Source of the DNA: JAEYLA01 sp035561315
GTDB taxonomy: Bacteria > Bacillota > Clostridia > Christensenellales > CAG-138
Direction: 5' to 3'
Assembly (NCBI GenBank): GCA_035561315.1
Contig: DATMXR010000052.1
Coordinates: 1 to 5,106, forward strand
Length of the DNA: 5,106 nt
A program made the position numbers and the translations under genes. How positions within the stretch are numbered: the stretch's first letter is position 1; every line of letters begins with the position of its first letter. The notes under the pieces are model-generated. The model was not told the origin of the DNA. It ran no database searches and worked only from the letters and a program-made list of their open reading frames with translations. This document shows, in pieces, positions 1 through 4,681 of the stretch.

Positions 1-1
1 C

Positions 2-148
2 GCCTATACTTATCCGGAAATTGTAAGTCAAGATGAAACTTTAGCGCATGACATAAAATTGGAATTTACAGGAGGAAATCACGATTCATTTTATAACCAG
101 CAGCTAAAATACTGTGAGCTGTTTTCCAATGATGAGTTGTACGAGTAA
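2..148 (+). CDS. 3' end of an unrecognised protein (partial)
   Basis: The window opens inside a reading frame that runs uninterrupted for 48 codons to a TAA at 146-148; its start lies outside the window. The visible tail is polar and aromatic-rich (for example LEFTGG and YNQQLKYCELF) and ends DELYE. I do not recognise the family. The composition is AT-rich compared with the translation operon downstream, as is the VOC fragment that follows in the same frame after the stop. An AGGAGG-like string at 69-75 lies inside the frame and has no start codon at a useful distance, so I do not treat it as a ribosome binding site. It could be a true gene end or another decayed fragment; the evidence is only an open frame of modest length. 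Confidence 0.4.
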   Translation, partial: AYTYPEIVSQDETLAHDIKLEFTGGNHDSFYNQQLKYCELFSNDELYE

Positions 149-157
149 AGGGACGAA

Positions 158-289
158 ATGAAACGGAAAGTGCAGGTTGGTAGTACAGTGTCTTGTGACG
201 CTGAGCTTTCAGCGGTGCAGCTTGAAGAAGGTTGGCGGGTAATGCTTGACCCTGCCGGACATCCTTTTTGTGTCCTTCTACCATACCGC
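158..289 (+). pseudogene. C-terminal remnant of a VOC (glyoxalase-fold) family protein
   Basis: The residues AELSAVQLEEGWRVMLDPAG followed by HPFC are the typical last strand of small VOC superfamily proteins (glyoxalase/dioxygenase/bleomycin-resistance fold), which normally end within a few residues of HPFC. Such proteins are about 115-140 residues long, and here only about the last 40 are present: the frame is closed by a TAA at 146-148, and the codons before it do not look VOC-like. After the HPFC motif the frame fails to stop and runs on to 517, straight through the infC promoter and leader, where the translation is meaningless. ATG 158 is preceded only by a weak GGGACG stretch. I read this as a truncated relic missing its N-terminal βαβββ module. 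A deletion, or an undetected frameshift combined with divergence, could explain it. Family assignment rests on the motif only. Confidence 0.5.
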
Positions 290-353
290 CAAGCGCTAAT
301 TCGCAATAGTTGCCAAAACGACTACAAATGGGTTAGAAAAGTTGCCTTTTGGG

Positions 354-382
354 TTGACAGCGAACGAATTCTTCTATATAAT
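354..382 (+). promoter_or_regulatory. SigA-type promoter of the infC-rpmI-rplT operon
   Basis: TTGACA at 354-359 and TATAAT at 377-382 are both perfect consensus hexamers with the optimal 17-nt spacer. Transcription should start near 388-390, immediately before the structured L20 leader. Such a strong promoter fits a ribosomal protein operon that is restrained downstream by attenuation. Confidence 0.9.
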
Positions 383-390
383 TCTATTGT

Positions 391-493
391 TCAAGCAGAA
401 GCGCCCGCTTCTCACCTGCCGGTACTTTACCAGGCACGGTTCTTACAATCGGAATTCGAGTGTATAGGTGGGTGCGTTGCGCCCGCTTTTTTT
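391..493 (+). ncRNA. Ribosomal protein L20 leader (cis-regulatory RNA)
   Basis: This untranslated leader between the promoter and infC has the layout of the Bacillota L20 leader (Rfam family L20_leader). A CCCGCTTCTCACCTG block (404-418) is followed by a small hairpin (GGTA 421-424 with TACC 428-431, flanked by CCT/AGG), then AGGTGGG at 466-472 and a terminator. The 411-417 segment can pair with 466-472 (7 bp, one G-U), which would disrupt the terminator stem. The octamer GCGCCCGC occurs at 401-408 and again as the terminator 3' arm at 479-486, so the upstream copy can also capture the terminator 5' arm. In Bacillus subtilis excess L20 binds this leader and promotes early termination; I infer the same here. 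Pairings were read by eye. Confidence 0.85.
466..493 (+). terminator. Intrinsic terminator of the L20 leader (attenuator)
   Basis: GTGGGTGC (468-475) pairs with GCGCCCGC (479-486) around a GTT loop, giving 8 bp with two G-U pairs. It is followed directly by seven T residues (487-493). It lies 51 nt before the infC start and is mutually exclusive with the upstream antiterminator pairings. Confidence 0.88.
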
Positions 494-530
494 CATGGGC
501 TGAACGAAACACGATAACAATCAGAAACAT

Positions 531-537
531 GGAGGTG
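531..537 (+). promoter_or_regulatory. Shine-Dalgarno sequence that fixes the infC start
   Basis: GGAGGTG is a strong anti-SD match. It ends 7 nt before the ATC at 545, an ideal spacing. The first in-frame ATG (563) is 25 nt away, too far to be served, so this site decides in favour of the AUC start. Confidence 0.85.
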
Positions 538-544
538 TCTTACT

Positions 545-1054
545 ATCAGCAATCAGGATCTGATGATCAACGAGGAGATCCGCGACCGCGAGGTGCGCCT
601 GATCGATGAAAACGGCGAACAGCTGGGCATCGTGGCCAACAATGTCGCGCAGGCCATGGCAGAAGAGCGCGGGCTGGATCTTGTGAAAATCGCGCCGCAG
701 GCCACGCCGCCTGTCTGCAAGTTCATGGATTACGGCAAGTATCGCTTTGATCTGACGAAGCGCGAAAAGGAACAGCGCAAAAACCAAAAGATCGTCGAAC
801 TTAAGGAAGTGCGCCTCTCTGCGACCATCGATCTGCATGATATGGAGGTCAAGGCCAAAAACTGCATCAAATTCCTGCAGAACGGCGACAAGGTCAAGGT
901 CTCCATCCGTTTCCGCGGAAGGCAGGCCACCCACGGGGAAATCGGCCTGGAGGTCATGAGAACCTTCTTTGAGCTTGTGAAGGAAGCGGGCGTAATAGAC
1001 CGCCCCGCCAAGCAGGAAGGCCGCAACATGTACATGATACTCAATCCCCGGTAA
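545..1054 (+). CDS. infC: Translation initiation factor IF-3
   Basis: IF3 binds the 30S subunit, prevents premature 50S joining and proofreads initiator tRNA and start-codon choice. The 169-residue product has the usual length and both domains. The N-domain carries the hallmark MINEEIRDREVRLI and PPVCKFMDYGKYRF, a Lys/Arg-rich linker follows (KREKEQRKNQK), and the C-domain has KEVRLSATIDLHD, then GDKVKVSIRFRGRQ. I place the start at ATC 545 because the only good ribosome binding site (531-537) is 7 nt upstream, and the added residues (start codon, then SNQDL) resemble the N-terminus of clostridial IF3. The first in-frame ATG, at 563, would leave a 25-nt gap. Near-cognate AUU/AUC/AUA starts are a known IF3 trait, because IF3 discriminates against them and so represses itself. 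It is the first gene of the infC-rpmI-rplT operon and is controlled by the L20 leader. Confidence 0.97.
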   Translation: MSNQDLMINEEIRDREVRLIDENGEQLGIVANNVAQAMAEERGLDLVKIAPQATPPVCKFMDYGKYRFDLTKREKEQRKNQKIVELKEVRLSATIDLHDMEVKAKNCIKFLQNGDKVKVSIRFRGRQATHGEIGLEVMRTFFELVKEAGVIDRPAKQEGRNMYMILNPR

Positions 1055-1116
1055 CGCCGTTTTACGCTAAAAGGATAAACCGACGGCATACAATTTTATT
1101 TAGGAGGAACTACCCC

Positions 1117-1314
1117 ATGCCAAAGATCAAAACCCACAGGGGTGCGGCAAAACGCTTCAGCCTGACGAAGTCCGGCAGGATCAAGCGCGGCAAAGCGTAC
1201 AAGAGCCACATTCTGACCAAGAAATCCACCAAGCGTCTGCGCGGCCTCAGGCAGGTCGGCTACATTGCCGCATGCGAAGAGAAGAAAGTGCGCGAGCTGA
1301 TACCGTATAAATAA
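1117..1314 (+). CDS. rpmI: 50S ribosomal protein L35 (bL35)
   Basis: This 65-residue, strongly basic protein starts MPKIKTHRGAAKRF, the signature of bL35, and continues with a KSGRIKRGKAYKSHIL stretch and a KKSTKRLR block typical of the family. bL35 is a small component of the large ribosomal subunit. The ATG is preceded by AGGAGGA (1102-1108) at 8 nt spacing. It sits 62 nt after infC with no convincing terminator between them, so it is cotranscribed, and rplT follows after 15 nt. The order infC-rpmI-rplT is conserved across most bacteria. Length and start are normal, with no sign of damage. Confidence 0.98.
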   Translation: MPKIKTHRGAAKRFSLTKSGRIKRGKAYKSHILTKKSTKRLRGLRQVGYIAACEEKKVRELIPYK

Positions 1315-1329
1315 GGGAGGATTTAGAAT

Positions 1330-1686
1330 ATGGCCAGAATCAAAAGGGCAGTCAATGCCGTTAAAAAGCGCCGCAAGGTCTTAAAGCTCGCGAAGGGCTA
1401 CTACGGCGCAAAGAGCAAGCAGTACAGAAGCGCGACGCAGCAGGTGATGAAATCCCTCTCCTACGCGTATGTCGGCCGCAAACTCAAAAAGCGCGAATAC
1501 CGCAAGCTGTGGATCGCCCGTATCAACGCCGGCGCCCGTATCAACGGGACCACCTACAGCCGCATGATCAACGGCCTGAAGCTCGCGGGCGTGGAAGTCA
1601 ACCGCAAGGTGCTTGCGGACCTTGCCATTTCCGACATGCAGGCGTTCAAGGAGCTCGTGGACGTCGCCAACAAGGCGCGCGCCTAA
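1330..1686 (+). CDS. rplT: 50S ribosomal protein L20 (bL20)
   Basis: The 118-residue product is a full-length bL20, beginning MARIKRAVNAVKKRRKVLKL and containing the family's AKGYYGAKSKQYRSA and RKLKKREYRKLWIARINA stretches. The basic N-terminal extension penetrates 23S rRNA and is needed for early 50S assembly, while the globular C-terminal part (from about residue 60, ARINGTTYSRMINGLKLAGV) carries the rRNA-binding and autoregulatory activity in characterised homologues. The GGGAGG ribosome binding site (1315-1320) abuts the rpmI stop codon, which favours translational coupling. It is the last gene of the operon before a hairpin terminator. By family knowledge this protein is the regulator that binds the leader at 391-493; that link is inferred here from the leader's structure. 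Confidence 0.98.
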   Translation: MARIKRAVNAVKKRRKVLKLAKGYYGAKSKQYRSATQQVMKSLSYAYVGRKLKKREYRKLWIARINAGARINGTTYSRMINGLKLAGVEVNRKVLADLAISDMQAFKELVDVANKARA

Positions 1687-1701
1687 GATTAAGAGCAATT
1701 G

Positions 1702-1740
1702 AGGTGGCATCCGTGTAAAAGCAGGATGCCACTTTTCTTT
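1702..1740 (+). terminator. Intrinsic terminator after rplT
   Basis: GTGGCATCC (1704-1712) pairs perfectly with GGATGCCAC (1724-1732) across an 11-nt loop. The stem is followed by TTTTCTTT (1733-1740). The next gene's ribosome binding site begins only about 14 nt later, so the methyltransferase either depends on read-through or has a promoter I could not see. Confidence 0.9.
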
Positions 1741-1767
1741 ACCCCATTGCGGCAGGAGGACGCCGAC

Positions 1768-2550
1768 GTGAAAATAGAAAGCCGTTCCAATGAAATTGTA
1801 AAGCGCGCGAAAAGCCTTGCTTTGGCCAAGAACAGGCAGGCGTATGCCCTGCACCTGATCGAAGGGCGAAAGCTTTTGCAGGAGGCGATCTCCTCCAAAA
1901 TGGCCGTGCGGGAGGCGTTCTTTGAGGAGGGCGCGGAACAGGAGTTTTTAGAGGAACGCTCTTTGCTTGAAGCGCGCGGGACCGCCATATACGCCGTCGC
2001 CCGCCCGGTAATCGAGGCCATGTGCGATACAAAAACGCCCCAGCGGGTATGCGCCACGGTCGAGACCTCGCCTTTTATCGGGCGCTTTCCTTCCGGGATG
2101 CTTGTGGCGCTCGATACCGTGCAGGACCCGGGAAACCTCGGCGCCATACTGCGCACGGCGGACGCCATGGGCGCAAACGCCCTGCTGCTTTCAAACGGCT
2201 GCGCCGACCCGTATTCGCCGAAATCCCTCCGCGCGGCGATGGGCTCCACATACCATGTCCCGCTTTGGAAGGGGGACCTGTACGGGGCGCTCAAAGCCCT
2301 AAAGGCGGAAGGCTATACGCTTCTGTGCGGGCACCTAAACGGCAGTGCAACACTTCCCGAGCCCGGCAAAAACTGCGCCGTCGTGATAGGCAACGAGGGC
2401 AGCGGGGTATCCGAAGAGATCGCGTCCCTGTGCCGTTTGGTGAAGCTGCCGATGTACGGGCGCGCGGAATCATTGAACGCCTCCATGGCGGCGGGGCTTT
2501 TGCTGTACGAGACCGCAAAACGGATGCATGGGGGCATGGCGGAAAAATAG
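1768..2550 (+). CDS. TrmH/SpoU-family RNA 2'-O-methyltransferase
   Basis: This family uses S-adenosylmethionine to methylate ribose 2'-OH in rRNA or tRNA through a trefoil-knot (SPOUT) fold. All three SpoU motifs are visible in the 260-residue product: motif 1 DPGNLGAILRTA (residues 120-131, with N123 and R129), motif 2 VVIGNEGSGV (205-214) and motif 3 LPMYGRAESLNASMAA (227-242). The N-terminal ~100 residues (SRSNEIVKRAKSLA, then LIEGRKLLQEA) match the L30e-like substrate-binding domain of RlmB/YsgA-type members. I chose GTG 1768 because GGAGGA (1755-1760) precedes it at 7 nt; the in-frame TTG at 1699 would make the rplT terminator part of the protein. A ysgA-like gene near rplT (often before pheST) is common in Bacillota, but no pheS follows here. 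The target nucleotide cannot be told from sequence. Confidence 0.93.
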   Translation: MKIESRSNEIVKRAKSLALAKNRQAYALHLIEGRKLLQEAISSKMAVREAFFEEGAEQEFLEERSLLEARGTAIYAVARPVIEAMCDTKTPQRVCATVETSPFIGRFPSGMLVALDTVQDPGNLGAILRTADAMGANALLLSNGCADPYSPKSLRAAMGSTYHVPLWKGDLYGALKALKAEGYTLLCGHLNGSATLPEPGKNCAVVIGNEGSGVSEEIASLCRLVKLPMYGRAESLNASMAAGLLLYETAKRMHGGMAEK

Positions 2551-2559
2551 TTTTGTTTG

Positions 2560-3069
2560 CTACAGGCTCCGCTCCAGTTCGATGCAGCCGTAATGCGCCT
2601 GAGAAAACGGCCCTTCCAAGCTGACTCTGGTCAGCCTTTGAAATCCGGCGCTGTGCCAGAACCGGATTCCATACCAGTTTTTGAGGGACACTGCCGCAAG
2701 CATGCGTTTCATCCCCATGTCTCTTCCATACCCCGCAAGTAATTCCACCGTCTGTTTTCCGTACCCGCATCCGCGGCGCCTTTCCCCAAGATATAAGAAG
2801 CACAGATATAATGTATCCGCTTGCGGATACCCGCAATAGAACGTGGTGTATCCTATCAGCGTATCGCCCTCATAGATTCCATTGAATATAAATTGCTCCC
2901 TCTTTCCGTTTGGCGGCAGATCCCCTTCCAATAAGCATACTTCCGGTGGCGCCATCAGATGCGTCGGGTCAAACGCAAAGTACCGGATTGCCTCCCGGTA
3001 AAGCACATTGAGCGCTTCCAAGTCGCTTTCCCCGGCTTTTTGCATCAAAATCCTGTTGCACGATTGCAT
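2560..3069 (-). CDS. GNAT-family N-acetyltransferase
   Basis: GNAT enzymes move an acetyl group from acetyl-CoA to an amine. The 169-residue product has the standard order: an N-terminal KAGESDLEALNVLYREAI helix, a central β-sheet (FIFNGIYEGDTLIGYTTFY), the β4 strand TLYLCFLYL leading into the acetyl-CoA loop R99-G-C-G-Y-G104 (an R-x-x-G-x-G pattern), and the late motif NWYGIRFWHSAGF (131-143). The substrate is unknown. ATG 3069 is served by GAGAGG (3087-3082) at a rather long 12 nt. An internal ATG at 3045 would start the protein at MQKAGESD, closer to how many GNATs begin, with a weak AGGA before it. It converges with the methyltransferase gene, leaving 9 nt between the stop codons and no clear terminator. 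It lies directly downstream of mop but has its own probable -10. Confidence 0.9.
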   Translation of the reverse strand: MQSCNRILMQKAGESDLEALNVLYREAIRYFAFDPTHLMAPPEVCLLEGDLPPNGKREQFIFNGIYEGDTLIGYTTFYCGYPQADTLYLCFLYLGERRRGCGYGKQTVELLAGYGRDMGMKRMLAAVSLKNWYGIRFWHSAGFQRLTRVSLEGPFSQAHYGCIELERSL

Positions 3070-3102
3070 GTTGCCATCCGTCCTCTCTGGAATAGTAACC
3101 CC

Positions 3103-3131
3103 ATTATATCATCCTCAAGCTCCAGCAAAAA
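3103..3131 (-). promoter_or_regulatory. Probable promoter of the GNAT gene
   Basis: On the minus strand TATAAT (3108-3103) is a perfect -10 box lying 33 nt before ATG 3069. The hexamer 17 nt further upstream is TTTTTG (3131-3126), a poor -35 that overlaps the T-tract of the mop terminator. The -10 is convincing; the -35 is not. Confidence 0.5.
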
Positions 3132-3146
3132 AGCCCGCGTACGGGC
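3127..3146 (-). terminator. Intrinsic terminator after mop
   Basis: Read on the minus strand, GCCCG (3146-3142) pairs with CGGGC (3137-3133) around a 4-nt loop. It is followed by six T residues (3132-3127). It starts 25 nt past the mop stop codon and separates mop from the GNAT gene. Confidence 0.8.
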
Positions 3147-3171
3147 CTCTTTGTATAAGGGGATTTCGTTT

Positions 3172-3384
3172 CTAACCATCCACGCCCACCATCACGGACG
3201 AAGCCTTGATGACGGCATACGCGTCCGCTCCCGCGGTAAGCCCAAGCTCCTCCACCGCCTTCACGGAAATATTGGCGGTTATTTTGTTCCCGCCGCCGAT
3301 GTCTATGACCACGATGGCATTGACCAGGCCTTTGTCTATGGAAACAATTCTGCCCTTGATCTGGTTCCTCGCGCTGATCCTCAT
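3172..3384 (-). CDS. Mop-type molbindin (TOBE domain molybdate-binding protein)
   Basis: The 70-residue product is a single TOBE/Mop domain closely resembling the clostridial molbindins: it starts MRISARNQIKGRIVSIDKG, continues with the conserved GGNKITANIS core (31-40), then SVKAVEELGL and the closing AVIKASSVMVGV. Molbindins assemble into hexamers that bind molybdate (or tungstate) oxyanions at subunit interfaces in the cytoplasm, acting as a store or buffer for molybdenum cofactor biosynthesis. The length matches the 65-72 residues usual for single-domain members. The ribosome binding site AAAGGA precedes ATG 3384 at about 10 nt. No modABC transport genes, modE or cofactor genes are nearby, so it is an orphan flanked by its own terminator and an upstream region with palindromes. 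Assignment is firm; the metal bound and any regulator are inferred. Confidence 0.94.
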   Translation of the reverse strand: MRISARNQIKGRIVSIDKGLVNAIVVIDIGGGNKITANISVKAVEELGLTAGADAYAVIKASSVMVGVDG

Positions 3385-3417
3385 AAAAACACATCCTTTC
3401 TCCGCTTCGATAGTAGC

Positions 3418-3443
3418 ATTATAAACAAAGCGCGCCGGGTCAA
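3418..3443 (-). promoter_or_regulatory. Possible mop promoter
   Basis: Minus strand: TTGACC (3443-3438) and a perfect TATAAT (3423-3418) lie upstream of mop, but the spacer is only 14 nt, shorter than the usual 16-18. Either the -35 is different or the promoter needs help from a regulator. The -10 is 33 nt before the start codon. Confidence 0.45.
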
Positions 3444-3448
3444 ACCTA

Positions 3449-3478
3449 AAACCGGTTTCGATGCGCCCGCGGGCGCAT
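3449..3478. repeat. Two adjacent perfect palindromes upstream of mop
   Basis: AAACCGGTTT (3449-3458) and ATGCGCCCGCGGGCGCAT (3461-3478) are perfect inverted repeats separated by 2 nt. They lie just upstream of the proposed mop promoter. No T-tract follows the larger one on either strand, so a terminator is unlikely. An operator is possible but unproven. Confidence 0.6.
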
Positions 3479-3499
3479 AGGCTTTTCCCTTCAGTAACG

Positions 3500-3540
3500 A
3501 AAAATGCACGGCGCTTTTATAATAGAGCCGTGCATTTTAT
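3500..3540 (-). terminator. Terminator of the four-gene minus-strand operon
   Basis: AAAATGCACGGC (3501-3512) is perfectly complementary to GCCGTGCATTTT (3527-3538), a 12-bp stem around a 14-nt AT-rich loop. On the minus strand it ends in a five-T run (3504-3500, partly within the stem base) and lies 27 nt past the yvlD-like stop codon. The + strand side also carries TTTTATTT, so it could work in both directions. Confidence 0.85.
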
Positions 3541-3565
3541 TTGTGCAACCGCATGTTCGGTCCGC

Positions 3566-3916
3566 CTACATGCGCGCTTTTCGCGCCGAAAGCAGCGCCG
3601 CGTTTCCAACCGATACGAGGAACGCCGCAAGCAGCTTCAGCCAGAACCCTTCAATATGCAGCCCCGGCAGTATGGCGTCCGCCAGGCTCACCATCCACGC
3701 GTTGACCACAAAAAAGAACAATCCGGCCGTTACGAGCGTAACGGGCAGGCACAGCGCATGCAGCAGCGGTTTTACAATAAGGTTCAGCAGCCACAGTATG
3801 GCCGCCGCGGCTATGAGCGTCCATACCCCGCCTTCCGCCGTCACCTGCGCGGGAAATGCGTATGCGGTGACGGCCAGCGCGCCGAAGCATATGATGAGTT
3901 TTACAAGTAATTTCAT
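3566..3916 (-). CDS. YvlD-type membrane protein (phage holin family 4 superfamily)
   Basis: The 116-residue product is nearly all membrane. Four hydrophobic stretches are visible at about 3-21, 32-48, 57-82 and 91-110. The pattern LNLIVKPLLHAL (44-55), LPVTLVTAGLFFFVVNA (57-73), then LPGLHIEGFW (83-92) is the hallmark of the family annotated as mycobacterial-type four-TMS phage holin superfamily IV, whose Bacillus subtilis member is YvlD. Despite the name, these chromosomal proteins have no demonstrated lytic role and often sit beside YvlB/LiaX-like genes in envelope-stress operons, as here. AGGGGG before ATG 3916 overlaps the stop codon of the upstream gene, 8 nt away, implying coupling. It is the last gene of the operon. 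The family is confident; the molecular function is not known. Confidence 0.88.
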   Translation of the reverse strand: MKLLVKLIICFGALAVTAYAFPAQVTAEGGVWTLIAAAAILWLLNLIVKPLLHALCLPVTLVTAGLFFFVVNAWMVSLADAILPGLHIEGFWLKLLAAFLVSVGNAALLSARKARM

Positions 3917-3924
3917 TTTTCCCC

Positions 3925-4260
3925 CTAGCGCGTCATCAGCTTGAATAAAACCGAGCCGTTTTTATCCGTTACGTCCGCGTCCACGATATCCAGAGGCCCG
4001 GTCCTTACGGCAAGCTCCCATAATGCCTCCATGAGGCTGCCCGTCACGCTTACGCTCCATTTCGCCGCCGCCTGTGCGCCGGTTTTTACCGCTGCGGCGG
4101 CGGCGCGGGGCGTGAACAGCTTCGTAAGCTGCGCAAAATCGTCCAGCATATCCGCATAGGCAAACAGCGTAAAGAGCGGCAGCGCGAATGCAAAGCCGAA
4201 CTTCTTTTCTTTCCTGACCCGTATCCTGAAGCACAGGAAGAATACCGGCCTATTCGACAT
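3925..4260 (-). CDS. Small protein of unknown function with one hydrophobic segment
   Basis: I do not recognise a named family. The 111-residue product has a short basic stretch (FRIRVRKEKK, 11-20), one hydrophobic segment at about 21-36 (FGFAFALPLFTLFAYA) that could be a membrane helix, an Ala-rich middle (53-66) and a C-terminal half ending DIVDADVTDKNGSVLFKL. The DIVxxDV ending resembles the end of the protein encoded just upstream (DIVNVDV at its residues 122-128). I chose ATG 4260 because AAGGTG precedes it at 7 nt and it overlaps the upstream stop by 11 nt, a usual coupled arrangement; the frame extends further upstream to 4305, but that start lies deep inside the previous gene. It lies between a SHOCT-like and a YvlD-like gene, so a shared envelope role is likely but inferred. 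Confidence 0.8.
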   Translation of the reverse strand: MSNRPVFFLCFRIRVRKEKKFGFAFALPLFTLFAYADMLDDFAQLTKLFTPRAAAAAVKTGAQAAAKWSVSVTGSLMEALWELAVRTGPLDIVDADVTDKNGSVLFKLMTR

Positions 4261-4678
4261 AGACGCGCACCTTGGAGACATCCGGCCCTTCACCGACATC
4301 AACATTCACGATATCCTCCTCGATCCCGCTTTCGATCAACTGCTCGATGCTGTCCATGATCGCCAAGAGATCCACCCCCGCCTTATCGAGCTCCTGCTTC
4401 GCTTCCGCGGGCAGGTTCTTCGCGATGATGGGGCCTATGGTCCTGATCAGGGAGACGGGAATGTTGACGTTTACCTTCGCCTTCTGGCTGTTTTCCCCCG
4501 CGTCCACCACCACGCGCAGCTTATGGCCGGCTTTACGGCCGCGGGCGTCCTTGAGCGGGACCGGCGCCGCGGATACCTGCGCCTGTTCCAGCGCGCGCAG
4601 CAGCTCCTCCGCCTCCTCCACGGTGATATGCCCTTCCCTGAGCATATTTAAAATCCTTGATTTGTCTGTTGCTTCCAT
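4250..4678 (-). CDS. YvlB/LiaX-type SHOCT-like domain protein
   Basis: The 142-residue product opens with KSRILNMLREGHITVEEAEE (6-25), the helix-turn-helix pair that starts YvlB/LiaX-type proteins and resembles the SHOCT oligomerisation motif. A Pro/Ala linker (35-45) follows, then a β-rich part HKLRVVVDAGENSQKAKVNV (52-71) and NIPVSLIRTIG (72-82), a segment of charged helices (90-118), and the tail DIVNVDVGEGPDVSKVRVYV (122-141). In Enterococcus LiaX and in the Bacillus yvl operon, relatives take part in cell-envelope stress responses. This protein lacks the long C-terminal β-helix (DUF4097) of those longer forms. There is no signal peptide or membrane helix. GAGGAG lies about 8 nt before ATG 4678, within the end of the upstream gene, 3 nt after whose stop this gene begins. 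Role by homology only. Confidence 0.85.
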   Translation of the reverse strand: MEATDKSRILNMLREGHITVEEAEELLRALEQAQVSAAPVPLKDARGRKAGHKLRVVVDAGENSQKAKVNVNIPVSLIRTIGPIIAKNLPAEAKQELDKAGVDLLAIMDSIEQLIESGIEEDIVNVDVGEGPDVSKVRVYVE

Positions 4679-4681
4679 TTG

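Noticed and set aside
290..517. The open frame continuing from the VOC remnant to 517 as a coding region
   Set aside because: It runs through a perfect promoter, a structured leader and an intrinsic terminator. The translation after HPFCVLLPYR resembles no protein end, and no family pattern is visible.
1055..1116. Possible hairpin or second regulatory site between infC and rpmI (GCCG 1056-1059 with CGGC 1083-1086)
   Set aside because: Only four paired bases with a long loop and no T-tract; too weak to annotate.
1699..1767. N-terminal extension of the methyltransferase from TTG 1699
   Set aside because: The extension is the translated rplT terminator hairpin. GTG 1768 has a strong ribosome binding site at 7 nt and gives the usual family length of about 260 residues.
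2022..2624. 200-codon + strand frame overlapping the methyltransferase
   Set aside because: Arg/Pro/Ala-rich shadow translation of GC-rich codons in another frame. The overlapping frame has all three SpoU motifs.
2291..2836. 181-codon minus-strand frame spanning the methyltransferase and GNAT 3' ends
   Set aside because: It overlaps two confidently identified genes, has no recognisable motif and is typical of antisense open frames in GC-rich DNA.
3461..3478. The 18-bp palindrome as a transcription terminator
   Set aside because: No T-run follows on either strand, and no gene on either strand ends just before it; the four-gene operon already has a better hairpin at 3501-3538.
2959..3480. 173-codon + strand frame across the mop region
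   Set aside because: It is antisense to the GNAT start and the whole mop gene, passes through two promoters and a terminator, and shows no family features.
3566..3916. Phage holin, implying a prophage
   Set aside because: The family name is historical. The gene lies in a chromosomal yvl-like operon with no phage genes around it.
4261..4305. Upstream start (4305) for the small membrane protein
   Set aside because: It would overlap the SHOCT-like gene by 56 nt. The residues added do not look conserved, whereas ATG 4260 has an AAGGTG site at 7 nt.
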